NCBI RefSeq assembly: GCF_018603515.1
Contig: NZ_JACATN010000001.1
Coordinates: forward strand, 62,001 to 126,000
Direction of reading: 5' to 3'
Origin: Zobellia barbeyronii
GTDB lineage: Bacteria; Bacteroidota; Bacteroidia; Flavobacteriales; Flavobacteriaceae
DNA: 64,000 bases
Shown here: positions 53,580 to 62,301 of the stretch, piece after piece
Layout of the letters: every line of letters starts with the position of its first letter
Position numbering within the stretch: the stretch's first letter is position 1
The notes under the pieces: model-generated
The model's input: only the letters and a program-made list of their open reading frames with translations
What the model was told of the DNA's origin: nothing
The model's database searches: none
Made by a program: the position numbers and the translations under genes

Positions 53580-53732
53580 CTAGGTTTTATTCGGCATACT
53601 TAAAACTTCAGTCCACCTCTACCCTCTCATTTTTACGGTTATAGTTAATATTTATATTGATGTGATTAAGCTATGCCGTGGGTTATTGAAATCTTTACAT
53701 CAGTTAAATATTCAATTTATAAAAAAGAAAAA

Positions 53733-54476
53733 ATGGACATAAAAGGTAAAGTAATCATCATTACAGGAGCATCTAGTGGAATAGGCGAAGCTACAGCACT
53801 AAAACTCTCTAATGAAGGAGCAAAAGTGGTGCTTACCGCTAGACGTAAAGAAAAACTAGAAGAGTTAAAGAAGAAAATAGAAGGCCAAGGTGGTGAAGCT
53901 TTGATAGTAACTGGAGATGTCACTAAAAAATCTGACTACGAGGAGTTGGTCAAAAAAACACTTGAGGAGTTCAAAACTATAGATGCATTAATTAACAATG
54001 CTGGTTTAATGCCCCTTTCTTTTGTAGAAAAGCTAAAGACAGATGAGTGGGAGAAGATGGTAGATGTAAACATTAAAGGTGTTTTAAACGGAGTTGCTGC
54101 AGTACTACCAACTATGATAAAAAACAAAAGTGGAAATATCATTAATATATCTTCAAGCGCAGCACACAAATACTTTCCGGGAGGAGCAGTTTATTGCGCT
54201 ACAAAATCTGCTGTAAAAATGTTTTCCGAAGGTCTGCGACAAGAGCTTGCACCTAAATATGGCATAAATGTTACTTCTATTGAGCCAGGAGCGGTATCAA
54301 CAGAACTCACGAATACTATTACCGATGAGGACATAAAGGAGATGTTCAAGGATATGCAAAAAATGACTTTCCTAGAAGCGGAAGATATTGCCGAGGCTAT
54401 TTATTACACGTTAGTACAACCAGCTCGCGCCAATATTAATGACGTATTTATCATGCCAACACAGCAGCAACAATAG
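53733..54476 (+). CDS. Short-chain dehydrogenase/reductase
   Basis: ATG 53733 gives 247 residues; an in-frame ATG 20 codons upstream adds a non-typical tail. Cofactor motif TGASSGIG near residue 12, NNAG, the catalytic Ser in NIISSSAA and YCATK (Tyr and Lys). The residue pattern TARRKEKL after strand two, with Arg residues, suggests NADP. It belongs to the YdfG-like NADP-dependent alcohol dehydrogenases. It lies 25 bp before a small Rho_N protein gene in a run of stress-type genes. Substrate unknown. Confidence 0.93.
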   Translation: MDIKGKVIIITGASSGIGEATALKLSNEGAKVVLTARRKEKLEELKKKIEGQGGEALIVTGDVTKKSDYEELVKKTLEEFKTIDALINNAGLMPLSFVEKLKTDEWEKMVDVNIKGVLNGVAAVLPTMIKNKSGNIINISSSAAHKYFPGGAVYCATKSAVKMFSEGLRQELAPKYGINVTSIEPGAVSTELTNTITDEDIKEMFKDMQKMTFLEAEDIAEAIYYTLVQPARANINDVFIMPTQQQQ

Positions 54477-54500
54477 GCTACTAACATAAAAGAAACGACA

Positions 54501-54740
54501 ATGGACATTCCCAGCATAAAAAACGAAGACCAGTATGAGGCACTCCGTGAAAAAGGTTATAGCAAAGAGAAGTCTGTCCGCATAGCCAATTCACCTAACA
54601 GCGGTAAAAAAGGCGGCAAGGCAAAACCTTATGAAGAACGGACAAAAGAGGAGCTCTATGAACAAGCCAAAAATATTGGTATTGACGGGCGCTCCAAAAT
54701 GGACAAAGCGGAGCTTATCCATGCCTTAAGAAATAACTAG
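54501..54740 (+). CDS. Small Rho N-terminal-domain protein
   Basis: A 79-residue soluble protein. The first half (YEALREKGYSKEKSVRIAN, then GKKGGKAKPYEE) resembles the DUF7218 segment; the second half (TKEELYEQAKNIGIDGRSKMDKAELIHALRNN) is a Rho_N/SAP-like helix-extended-loop-helix fold that can bind RNA or DNA. Such proteins are common in stress-gene clusters. It sits 25 bp after the SDR gene and 29 bp before an AI-2E family gene. Confidence 0.82.
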   Translation: MDIPSIKNEDQYEALREKGYSKEKSVRIANSPNSGKKGGKAKPYEERTKEELYEQAKNIGIDGRSKMDKAELIHALRNN

Positions 54741-54768
54741 TACTACACTCATCTAATACATACAGCTA

Positions 54769-55797
54769 ATGAAAACTATAAACCCCAAAGTAATACGCCA
54801 GCTTTTTGTGCTATTGTTAATAGTACTTATTGGCGGGCTCATATTTCAAGAAATGGCACCTTATTTCTCTGGGGTTTTGGGTGCTATTACTTTGTATGTT
54901 TTACTGAAGAAACCCATGGCCAAATTGGTCAAAAAGGGCTGGAAACCTACCCTAGCCGCTAGTTTCTTAATGTTTGCTTCTGTATTGATTATTCTTATAC
55001 CGGTTTCTGGAGCGGTTCTTATGTTGGGAAACAAGGTGAGCGAAGCGGTCAAGAATTCCGAAAAGGTTACCAAAGCCTTAAAAACACAGCTTCAGAGCAT
55101 AGAGAACTATACAGGCTATGACCTCTCTTCTCAAATAGATGCTTCGGAAGTTTCTGGTTGGTTATCCAAGAGCTTACAAGGTTTTGCAGGAAGTACGTTT
55201 ACGTCAGTCATTGCCATAGGAATCATGTATTTCTTTCTTTATTTTATGTTGACGAACCGTAAAGAAATGCGTGAGTCTCTTTATGAATATATTCCCATAA
55301 GCACAGAAAACCTAAAAACTATTGGTACTAAAATAAGACGAATGGTACGTGCAAATGCACTGGGAATTCCATTAGTAGCTATTGCCCAAGGTGTAGTCGC
55401 ACTTATAGGATTTCTGATTTTTGGCATTGAAAACCCATTTTTTTGGGCAGTAATCGTAGCTATTGGATCTATGGTTCCATTTGTTGGAAATATGTTGGGT
55501 ACATTACCTGTGTTTGTTCTGGCCTTATCCACTGGCGATTATTTTCAAGCTTGGGGTATTTTAATATACGGGATAGTGGTAGTGGGCTCCACTGATAATA
55601 TTATCAGGCTATATGTGCTGAAAAAATTGGATGATGTACATCCTTTAATAACTATGATCGGTGTTTTAATTGGGATACCCCTTTTTGGATTTATCGGTTT
55701 AATATTCGGCCCATTATTCGTTAGTCTATTTCTTATTATCGTACAGATTTATAAAGAAGAATACGGTAAAGAAAGTAGTGATAACACAACTGTGTAA
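54769..55797 (+). CDS. AI-2E family transporter (copy 1)
   Basis: A 342-residue membrane protein with about eight transmembrane segments in the PF01594 order: N-terminal helix hairpin (QLFVLLLIVLIGGLIF), a soluble stretch with a coiled coil (residues ~80-135), and the C-terminal blocks AIAQGVVALIGFLIFGI, AVIVAIGSMVPFVGNMLGTLPVFV and DVHPLITMIGVLIGIPLFGFIGLIFGP, cited in part. Members export signals, ions or solutes (TqsA, and sodium/proton antiporters). A second, distant copy is at 60732. Confidence 0.9.
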   Translation: MKTINPKVIRQLFVLLLIVLIGGLIFQEMAPYFSGVLGAITLYVLLKKPMAKLVKKGWKPTLAASFLMFASVLIILIPVSGAVLMLGNKVSEAVKNSEKVTKALKTQLQSIENYTGYDLSSQIDASEVSGWLSKSLQGFAGSTFTSVIAIGIMYFFLYFMLTNRKEMRESLYEYIPISTENLKTIGTKIRRMVRANALGIPLVAIAQGVVALIGFLIFGIENPFFWAVIVAIGSMVPFVGNMLGTLPVFVLALSTGDYFQAWGILIYGIVVVGSTDNIIRLYVLKKLDDVHPLITMIGVLIGIPLFGFIGLIFGPLFVSLFLIIVQIYKEEYGKESSDNTTV

Positions 55798-55953
55798 CTT
55801 CATCCTACCTGACCAAATTCATCTGATTTCACCAAGAAAATTAACGGTATCACTCCGTACTATATCTCAATCGCTTTAGCACTAATAATGCCATCTTTTG
55901 AGACAAGTTCCTTTCATCTATATATGTAATATAGCAGTAAAATATACTGAGAG

Positions 55954-56559
55954 ATGAACGATGGAGAAAATACAAGATTAGAAAATATAGCAGATACCGA
56001 ATACGAAATATTCGCACTATTAAAGCAGCGGTATAGCCCTAGAGTATTCAGAGAAAATTTGATTACTAAAACGCATACTCACCAACTTTTTGAAGCTGCG
56101 CGATGGGCTCCAAGCTCTAATAACCTGCAACCATGGCGATTTATTTATGCTGAGAGAGGAACTGATGCTTATAAAAAAATCTATGATTGCCTGAGCGATT
56201 TCAACAAGAGTTGGGCAGGGAATGCGCCATTATTGGTACTGGCTATCTATAAGACACATTTAGATAATGGTGATGAGAATTTTCACGCTCCTCATGATTT
56301 AGGGTTGTCCTTAGGCAACATGGCGGTTCAGGCACAATATCTAGGTATTGGCCTCCACCACATGGCAGGTCTTGATTGGAAAAAAGCCGAAAAAGAATTT
56401 AACGTTCCCAAGGAATACCACATATCCTCAGCAATTGCTGTGGGCTACTACGGTGGTGATTCTAACAAATTACCAGATGACCTAAAAGAACAGGAAACTG
56501 CAGACAGGAAACGAATGCCTTTGTCGTCTTTTGCCTTTAACGGCGATTGGGACGCATAG
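55954..56559 (+). CDS. Nitroreductase-family FMN enzyme
   Basis: A 201-residue nitroreductase. FMN contacts are expected at RYSPRVFRENL, then EAARWAPSSNNLQPWRFI, and DLGLSLGNMAVQAQYLGIGLHHMAG, the standard blocks. It reduces quinones, nitro compounds or similar acceptors with NAD(P)H, or acts in protection from oxidative damage. It lies ~160 bp after the AI-2E gene and 58 bp before an NADP oxidoreductase gene. No unusual feature; the physiological substrate is unknown. Confidence 0.92.
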   Translation: MNDGENTRLENIADTEYEIFALLKQRYSPRVFRENLITKTHTHQLFEAARWAPSSNNLQPWRFIYAERGTDAYKKIYDCLSDFNKSWAGNAPLLVLAIYKTHLDNGDENFHAPHDLGLSLGNMAVQAQYLGIGLHHMAGLDWKKAEKEFNVPKEYHISSAIAVGYYGGDSNKLPDDLKEQETADRKRMPLSSFAFNGDWDA

Positions 56560-56617
56560 ATAAAGGAATTAAAATCAGATTATCCGCAACTGCGGATGTA
56601 ACATAAAACAAACAGTT

Positions 56618-57259
56618 ATGAAAATAGGAATTATAGGAAGTGGAAACATAGGAGGAAATTTAGGAAAGCATTGGGCAAAAGCAGGGCACGAAGTACTTTT
56701 TAGCTCACGTCATCCAGAAGAATTAAAAGACTTAGCAAGCGAAGCTGGAAACAACGCACAGGCAATGGGCATCAAAGAAGCTTTTGAGGCCAATGCAGAT
56801 GTTTACTTGTTAGCAATGCCTTTTAAAGCAGTTGATGAGATGGCTAAAACTTACGCCTCACAATATAGCAATAAGCTTATCATAGATGCCACAAATCCGT
56901 ATCCGGAAAGAGATGGTGAAATGGCTCAGAAGGTGCGAGATGCCAATTATACAGCATCAGAATATACTGCCATGAAATTCAGTTCAGCTAAAACTGCAAA
57001 AGCATTCAATTCTATTAAAGCCGACGATTTGCGTGACAAAGCTTTTAAAAGCACCGATAAGCTAACCATACCCTATGCTGCCCAAGATATCGAGAGCAGA
57101 TACGTGACAAAAAAACTAATTGAAGATATGGGTTTTGATACGCTCTATGTGGGCAATCTTACCGACACCAAAATAATGGACCCAGACCAGGCCATTTACG
57201 GTAAGTCCTTACCGCATGATGAGTTAAAACAATTGGTAGATTCCATAAGAATGTATTAG
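56618..57259 (+). CDS. F420-dependent-type NADP oxidoreductase family protein
   Basis: A 213-residue Rossmann protein starting KIGIIGSGNIGGNLGKHWAKAGHEVLFSSRHPEEL, shortened here as GSGNIGG and SSRHPE: the Ser-Arg-His pattern suggests NADP. Then LLAMPFKAVDEMA and DATNPYPERDGEMA are normal for the NADP_oxidoreductase F420-type family. Flavobacteria do not make F420, so it likely uses NADPH with a flavin or other acceptor. It is next to a nitroreductase gene, and the two might act together in redox protection. Confidence 0.88.
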   Translation: MKIGIIGSGNIGGNLGKHWAKAGHEVLFSSRHPEELKDLASEAGNNAQAMGIKEAFEANADVYLLAMPFKAVDEMAKTYASQYSNKLIIDATNPYPERDGEMAQKVRDANYTASEYTAMKFSSAKTAKAFNSIKADDLRDKAFKSTDKLTIPYAAQDIESRYVTKKLIEDMGFDTLYVGNLTDTKIMDPDQAIYGKSLPHDELKQLVDSIRMY

Positions 57260-57322
57260 TAGTATGCTTATCAATCTCATATAAAATAGAGATTTAGATT
57301 AGAATAAATATCATATTAAAAA

Positions 57323-57342
57323 GGATGTGCAAAAGCTCATCC
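57323..57342 (+). promoter_or_regulatory. Small hairpin in the hpf leader
   Basis: GGATG and CATCC pair, with GC/GC inside around AAAA. It lies 29 nt before ATG 57372 and may affect the 5' end of the transcript or its translation. No T-run follows. Confidence 0.3.
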
Positions 57343-57371
57343 ACTTAAAAATTTAATCAAAAATATATAAT

Positions 57372-57671
57372 ATGCAAATCATTTACGAATATCACGATGT
57401 ATCTGCCAGCGGCCGTTTAGAAGGACTTGTTAAGGAAAAACTAGAAAAATTAGAGCACAAATATGATTTTGTACATCGTGCAGATGTATTCTTTAAAAAG
57501 GAAAACCGAAGCGATGATCAAGAAATGTTTTGTGACATTCGTTTGAGTATGCCCGGACCACGAATTTTTGCCTCATCTAATGCCGAAACTTTTGAAGCGG
57601 CCATGAGTAAAACCGTTCGTGATTTACAAGATCAATTGAGAAAAGTAAAGGATAAGATGTCGGCTCACTAG
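57372..57671 (+). CDS. hpf: Short ribosome hibernation-promoting factor
   Basis: A 99-residue member of the HPF/RaiA (sigma-54 modulation) family: IIYEYHDVSASGRLEGLVKEKLEKLEHKYD, cited here as its first block, then VFFKKENRSDD, and the helix FEAAMSKTVRDLQDQLRKVKDKM. It binds the small ribosomal subunit and inactivates ribosomes under starvation or stress. It lacks the long C-terminal dimerisation domain, so it is the short type. Its position in a cluster of stress genes fits. Confidence 0.93.
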   Translation: MQIIYEYHDVSASGRLEGLVKEKLEKLEHKYDFVHRADVFFKKENRSDDQEMFCDIRLSMPGPRIFASSNAETFEAAMSKTVRDLQDQLRKVKDKMSAH

Positions 57672-57709
57672 CCGCCATCTTATCAATTTGTAACCCAAAA
57701 AAAATAGAT

Positions 57710-57871
57710 ATGAAACCGACATCATTAATTGGCATCGCTTCGGCTTTGGCAAATAGCAGAAAATTAAAACTGGCCCTCGTAGGAATGCAATTCGCTTATT
57801 TGGGATATAAGCTATTGCAGAAAAACGAGACAAGTAAAGGCAAGAAAAAAAGAAAGAAATTAAAAGCATAA
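57710..57871 (+). CDS. 53-residue basic protein with one hydrophobic segment
   Basis: ATG 57710 to TAA 57871 encodes MKPTSLIGIASALANSRK, then a hydrophobic stretch LALVGMQFAYLGYKLL, then a Lys-rich tail ending KKKRKKLKA. It lies 38 bp after hpf and 46 bp before the SLC13 gene on the same strand. The design (one membrane helix, strongly positive end) suggests a small membrane protein. I do not recognise it. Confidence 0.6.
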   Translation: MKPTSLIGIASALANSRKLKLALVGMQFAYLGYKLLQKNETSKGKKKRKKLKA

Positions 57872-57879
57872 CAAATTAT

Positions 57880-57906
57880 GGTAGTACACAATTCTGGCGT
57901 ACTACC
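57880..57906 (+). promoter_or_regulatory. Hairpin just before the SLC13 gene
   Basis: GGTAGTAC (57880-57887) pairs perfectly with GTACTACC (57899-57906), loop 11 nt, ending 11 nt before ATG 57918. No T-run, so it is more likely a leader structure that influences translation or RNA processing, or an operator, than a terminator. Confidence 0.45.
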
Positions 57907-57917
57907 GAATATATAAA

Positions 57918-59741
57918 ATGACCTGGGAAATAACTTTAATGTTTTGTGTTCTACTGGTAACCGTATTACTATTTGTATTCGAGGTTTTTCCAGTAGATAA
58001 AATTGCCTTCTTAATTATTGTTTCCCTTACTTTATTAGGCTTAGTTGAACCTGAAGAAGCTATTAGTGGCTTTTCTAACAGCGCTACAATTGCTGTTCTT
58101 GCCTTAATGATTCTTGCCATTGCCTTAGAAGAAAATGGTGTTATCAATTGGCTTGCATCAGGTATGGGGCGGGTAAAGGGTTTACCCCTGTATGTTATGG
58201 CACCCATATTCATGTTTGTTACCGCAGGCATCTCCGCTTTTATTAGTACCACTGCCGTGGTCATTGTTTTCATCAAAATAGTGAACCAGCTTTCGGAGAA
58301 ATACAATGTATCTCAAAGTAAATTATTACTGCCCATCTCCTTTGCCGGTATTCTAGGAGGTTCTTGTACACTAATGGGTACCTCAACCAACTTAATAGTA
58401 AACTCCGTAGCAACAGATTTAGGTGCCGAAAAATTGGGCTTCTTTGAATTCTCCATGCTCGGGCTAATATTTCTTGGAATATCAATCGTTTACCTTACTC
58501 TAACGTTACACTGGTTGCCTTGGGGAAAAGGTAAAAACTTGGATGAGGATTATAATCTAAACAGCTATGTAACCCATGTTCATATAAATGCAGATTCTCA
58601 ATTGGTAGGTAAAACTATTAAAGAAAGTTTTCTTTTTGAGAATCCAGATGTTTCGCTTTTAAAGCTAACGAGAAACAATAGAGTTCATAATTCCCCGGGG
58701 AAGTATATCACCTTTAAGGCCAATGATGAGTTGCTATTAATGTGCGACTTAGAAAACCTAACCCGAATAAATGAGTCTGAAAACCTCAGCCTTAACGAAG
58801 AACAATACTTTGCTCCACTAGAGCTTAATAGCTCTAAAGAAAAAGATAAAAAAGAGAACGAACTTGATGCCCGAATATTTATAGAGTTGCTTATGCTTCC
58901 GGGAGCCCAGTTTCTTGGTAAAACCTTAGGTAACCTAAGAAGTTCTATGATGCAGGATATTGTGCCCGTCGCCATTAAAAAAAGAAAAACGTTAACCAAC
59001 TTAAAAGAAAGATTGGTTCGCAGCAGCATGAACAAATTGGTATTGAAAGTGGGTGACCGCCTGCTTTTAGAGACCTCCAAAGAAAAGCTCGAAACCATAA
59101 ATAATATGGAGAATGTTATACTCCTCCAAGAGTTTGACAAAGTAAGCTCCAACTCTAAATACAAACTTTATTTCTCTTTAGGTGTGCTCCTACTGGTTAT
59201 AGGTTTAGCAGCTACCGGAACATTATCTATAATGGTAAGCGCACTTACCGGTGTTTGTATATTATTATTGACCAACAATCTGGACCTAACCACTGTTTAC
59301 AAGAAGGTAAACTGGCAAATTTTCTTTTTGTTGGCAGGTATGATTCCTTTAGGTGTTGCCATGCACAACACAGGTGCAGATGCATTTATTTCAGAAAAAC
59401 TACTGGGTTTCCTGTTTGACCAACCTGGATACGTGGTTATAGGAACCCTATTTTTTTCTACGATGATTTTAAGTGCAGTCATAAGTAATAATGCTACGGC
59501 AATTATAATGACACCCATATCTATAGCCGTAGCACAGGGCATGCAGTTAGACTTTAAACCCTTTATTCTGGCAGTAATGTTTGCTGCTAATTTTAGCTTT
59601 TTCACCCCTGTTGGGTACCAGACCAACACCTTAATCTATAGTCTAGGAAACTATAGATTTAGTCACTTTCTGGGAATTGGCGGCCTTTTGAGCCTCATTC
59701 TGGCAGTAGTGGCTACATTTTTATTAACCAACATGTTATAA
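57918..59741 (+). CDS. SLC13-family anion permease with two RCK_C domains
   Basis: A 607-residue permease of the DASS/SLC13 type. The first half has FVFEVFPVDKIAFLIIVSL, EEAISGFSNSATIAVLALM and GGSCTLMGTSTNLIVNSVA (substrate/sodium SNT-like motif). Residues ~205-410 form two soluble RCK_C (TrkA-C) domains (SQLVGKTIKESFLFENPDV, GAQFLGKTLGNLRSS). The second half repeats the membrane unit, with VISNNATAIIMTPISIAVA and TPVGYQTNTLIYSLG. Such proteins often carry sulfate or dicarboxylates with sodium. Sulfate would fit an organism with sulfatases, though the gene lies far from them. Confidence 0.9.
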   Translation: MTWEITLMFCVLLVTVLLFVFEVFPVDKIAFLIIVSLTLLGLVEPEEAISGFSNSATIAVLALMILAIALEENGVINWLASGMGRVKGLPLYVMAPIFMFVTAGISAFISTTAVVIVFIKIVNQLSEKYNVSQSKLLLPISFAGILGGSCTLMGTSTNLIVNSVATDLGAEKLGFFEFSMLGLIFLGISIVYLTLTLHWLPWGKGKNLDEDYNLNSYVTHVHINADSQLVGKTIKESFLFENPDVSLLKLTRNNRVHNSPGKYITFKANDELLLMCDLENLTRINESENLSLNEEQYFAPLELNSSKEKDKKENELDARIFIELLMLPGAQFLGKTLGNLRSSMMQDIVPVAIKKRKTLTNLKERLVRSSMNKLVLKVGDRLLLETSKEKLETINNMENVILLQEFDKVSSNSKYKLYFSLGVLLLVIGLAATGTLSIMVSALTGVCILLLTNNLDLTTVYKKVNWQIFFLLAGMIPLGVAMHNTGADAFISEKLLGFLFDQPGYVVIGTLFFSTMILSAVISNNATAIIMTPISIAVAQGMQLDFKPFILAVMFAANFSFFTPVGYQTNTLIYSLGNYRFSHFLGIGGLLSLILAVVATFLLTNML

Positions 59742-59752
59742 GAAAAAATATT

Positions 59753-60652
59753 ATGGAAAGTAAATTCTCAATAGAAGACTCAATAAGTAAGTTATGGGAC
59801 AAGTTAGACGGGTGGCTAGATGCCATTGTACTAAAACTTCCCAATATTGTTATGGCCATCTTTATTATGGTGCTGTTTTATTTCATTGCGCGGGGCATTC
59901 GTAAACTAATGCAAAAGTTCTTGCTTAACCGTATCAGCCAGCAGTCCATTCAAGATATAATTGCACGATTTATTTTCTTGGCTGTTATTTTAGTTGGGTT
60001 CTTTATAGCCTTGGGTGTATTGGAACTAGATAAGGTTCTTACCAGTATTCTTGCAGGTGCAGGTGTTGTTGGTCTGGCTATTGGCTTAGCATTACAAGGA
60101 ACTTTAAGCAACACTTTTGGCGGACTTATACTTTCTTTTATGCCGAAAATAAATATTAACGACTTTATAGAAAGTGATGGTGTAAAGGGTTTTGTTTCAG
60201 AAATCAGCCTAAGAAATGTTGTGGTGCGCCAGCCAGACAATAATTATGTAATTATACCCAACTCCAAATTTGTTGATGGGTCTTTTAAAAACTATTCGCT
60301 TAGTGACAGAAGTAAGATTGTTGTTAGCTGTGGTGTTGGTTATGAGAGTAAACTACAAGACGTAGAAGATTTGGTCGTAAAAATTATTGGTGATAGTTTC
60401 CCTCAGAAAAACAACGAAGCAGTAGAATTTTATTTTACTGAATTTGGAGATAGCTCCATTAATTTTATGGTTCGTTTTTGGATTGATATGAAAGGTGCTA
60501 AACAAGAACATGCTGCCAGACATGAAGCAGTAAAGTTGATTAAATCTCACTTTGACGAGAAAGACATTAATATTCCTTTCCCTATCCGTACGTTGGATTT
60601 TGGCAAGAATACATTGAATATGAATACCAATTCAATCAAAGGGCAATCTTAA
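59753..60652 (+). CDS. MscS-type mechanosensitive channel
   Basis: A 299-residue small-conductance channel. Three transmembrane parts (LPNIVMAIFIMVLFYFIARG, FIFLAVILVGFFIALGVL) lead to the pore helix block SILAGAGVVGLAIGLALQGTLSNTFGGLIL, cited in two parts with its Gly/Ala pattern, and then the cytoplasmic beta domain (VVRQPDNNYVIIPNSKF). It releases solutes on osmotic downshock, useful in a marine or intertidal bacterium. It starts 11 bp after the SLC13 gene and probably shares its transcript. Confidence 0.94.
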   Translation: MESKFSIEDSISKLWDKLDGWLDAIVLKLPNIVMAIFIMVLFYFIARGIRKLMQKFLLNRISQQSIQDIIARFIFLAVILVGFFIALGVLELDKVLTSILAGAGVVGLAIGLALQGTLSNTFGGLILSFMPKININDFIESDGVKGFVSEISLRNVVVRQPDNNYVIIPNSKFVDGSFKNYSLSDRSKIVVSCGVGYESKLQDVEDLVVKIIGDSFPQKNNEAVEFYFTEFGDSSINFMVRFWIDMKGAKQEHAARHEAVKLIKSHFDEKDINIPFPIRTLDFGKNTLNMNTNSIKGQS

Positions 60653-60731
60653 AATAGTAGAAAGAGAAATAAAATCTCGGACTTAATTTAACAGCTTATT
60701 TGAAGTAAATTAATTTACCCAATACCCATCC

Positions 60732-61832
60732 ATGAAATCAAATGAGATAGCCAGTGGAATTTTGAAAGCAGTAGCCGCAGTAAGCGGCTTTCTGCTTCTC
60801 TTATTTCTAATTTACGAACTACAATCCATAGTGGCATATTTGGTCATATCTGGTGTTGTGGCCCTCATAGGAAGACCAATTGTTCTTTTCCTAAAACAGC
60901 ACTTTAGGCTACCTAACATTATGGCCGTAATTCTCACAATGCTACTTTTAACCGCATTGTTTGGAGGTATTATTGTATTGATTGTACCGCTACTTACCGA
61001 ACAGGGAAAAAATCTATATCTATTTGATTTTGGGGTAATACAAGCTGAATTTGATAAACTGTACGTTATAGTTTCCGAGTATTTTGGGACAACTAAAAAG
61101 GTTGTTGAAGATTTAGTGCAAAATGCAGCTTTGGATGAAAATGCGGTAAAAGGATTGAGCAAAGATTTGGTCCCGTCATTTTTCAAATCCATTTTGGAGG
61201 TACTGGACATTATTGGTATTGGTATATTCTCCGTTTTATTTATTTCGTTTTTCTTTCTTAAAGACAGCAAAATTATTCAACGGTCCATTTTAGCATCTGT
61301 ACCTGATAATCACAGAATGAAAACTATGCGATCTATAGCAAAGATTAAAAACCTATTGTCTCGCTACTTTGTTGGGCTACTGTTTCAACTGTTCATTCTG
61401 TTTTCGTTGTATGCCGTAACTTTAATTCTGGTAGGATTGGAGAATGCCATTCTCATTGCTTTTATGTGTGCTCTGTTTAATGTTATCCCTTATTTAGGAC
61501 CAATGATAGGTGCTATTATTATGGTAATGTTTACGGTTACCAGTAATCCAGAATTAGATTTTAGTACTATGATTCTACCAAAAGTAGGCTATGTACTTCT
61601 TGGAGTAACGATTGGCCAGCTTATAGATAATTTTTTCTCTCAACCCATTATATTTAGTAACAGCGTAAAGTCGCATCCGTTAGAAATATTCTTGGTGATA
61701 CTATGTGCGGGTCTGCTATTTGGAATTGTTGGTATGATGGTGGCCGTTCCTGGCTACACTGTTATAAAGGTAATTTTAAAACAATTTGTTTCTAAAAATA
61801 AAATAGTTACAGCCCTAACTAGAGGGCTGTAA
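60732..61832 (+). CDS. AI-2E family transporter (copy 2)
   Basis: A 366-residue membrane protein of the same family as that at 54769 but clearly diverged. Blocks: SIVAYLVISGVVALIGRP near the start, a soluble loop with FGTTKKVVEDLVQNAALDENAVK, then GIGIFSVLFISFFFLKDSK, FNVIPYLGPMIGAIIMVMF and SHPLEIFLVILCAGLLFGIVGMM, the usual C-terminal signature. Substrate unknown. Its last codons overlap a strong hairpin (61806-61833). Confidence 0.9.
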   Translation: MKSNEIASGILKAVAAVSGFLLLLFLIYELQSIVAYLVISGVVALIGRPIVLFLKQHFRLPNIMAVILTMLLLTALFGGIIVLIVPLLTEQGKNLYLFDFGVIQAEFDKLYVIVSEYFGTTKKVVEDLVQNAALDENAVKGLSKDLVPSFFKSILEVLDIIGIGIFSVLFISFFFLKDSKIIQRSILASVPDNHRMKTMRSIAKIKNLLSRYFVGLLFQLFILFSLYAVTLILVGLENAILIAFMCALFNVIPYLGPMIGAIIMVMFTVTSNPELDFSTMILPKVGYVLLGVTIGQLIDNFFSQPIIFSNSVKSHPLEIFLVILCAGLLFGIVGMMVAVPGYTVIKVILKQFVSKNKIVTALTRGL

Positions 61833-61833
61833 C
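61806..61833 (+). terminator. 11-bp hairpin overlapping the AI-2E stop codon
   Basis: GTTACAGCCCT (61806-61816) and AGGGCTGTAAC (61823-61833) pair perfectly around AACTAG. The stop codon TAA lies in the right arm. No T-run follows on the plus strand; a minus-strand gene converges, so it may end transcription from both sides. Confidence 0.65.
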
Positions 61834-61889
61834 TTATAGATGTTCTGCAATAAGAGTCTTTTATTTCTACTATATCTAGACCAGAATAA

Positions 61890-62075
61890 TTAGAAGGCTA
61901 CACCAGATGTAACAAGTGCAATTCCTAAAATAACTAAAGCGGCTACGATAATAAAGAATCCTTTTTTAGTGATTCCATTTTTCTGAAAGATATACTCTTC
62001 CTTAGGATCGTGAGCTTCCTTAGCAAATTCAGTTTTTTCATTTCTTATCTTCTCGTCTTTCATTGTATTTTCCAT
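61890..62075 (-). CDS. 61-residue single-pass membrane protein
   Basis: ATG 62075 (MENTMKDEK) begins a 61-residue protein: a charged soluble part (KTEFAKEAHDPKEEYIFQKNGITKKG) and one C-terminal membrane helix (FFIIVAALVILGIALV) ending SGVAF. An in-frame start 21 codons upstream is less likely, since the poly-A/T stretch lies between. It converges with the AI-2E gene. No known family recognised; the tail-anchored design suggests a small stress or envelope protein. Confidence 0.6.
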   Translation of the reverse strand: MENTMKDEKIRNEKTEFAKEAHDPKEEYIFQKNGITKKGFFIIVAALVILGIALVTSGVAF

Positions 62076-62301
62076 ATTTTTTTTGTTTTTCGACTTACTT
62101 AAAATTTTCAAAAACGACTCAGATTCATTCAAAATCATGAGTTTTTACATCGTTTTACTCTAATATACATTCATTTTTTACTTTATTATGGCGTTTTACC
62201 AAAACGGTTAATCTAAAAATTGATTGAGTTCAAACCGGATATGATAATAGAGATATCTTTAACCTCATCAGTACATTACAACCATCAACCCCATTACACA
62301 G

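Noticed and set aside
60812-61270. 152-codon frame antisense to AI-2E copy 2
   Set aside because: It overlaps a well-supported gene entirely and shows no family motif.
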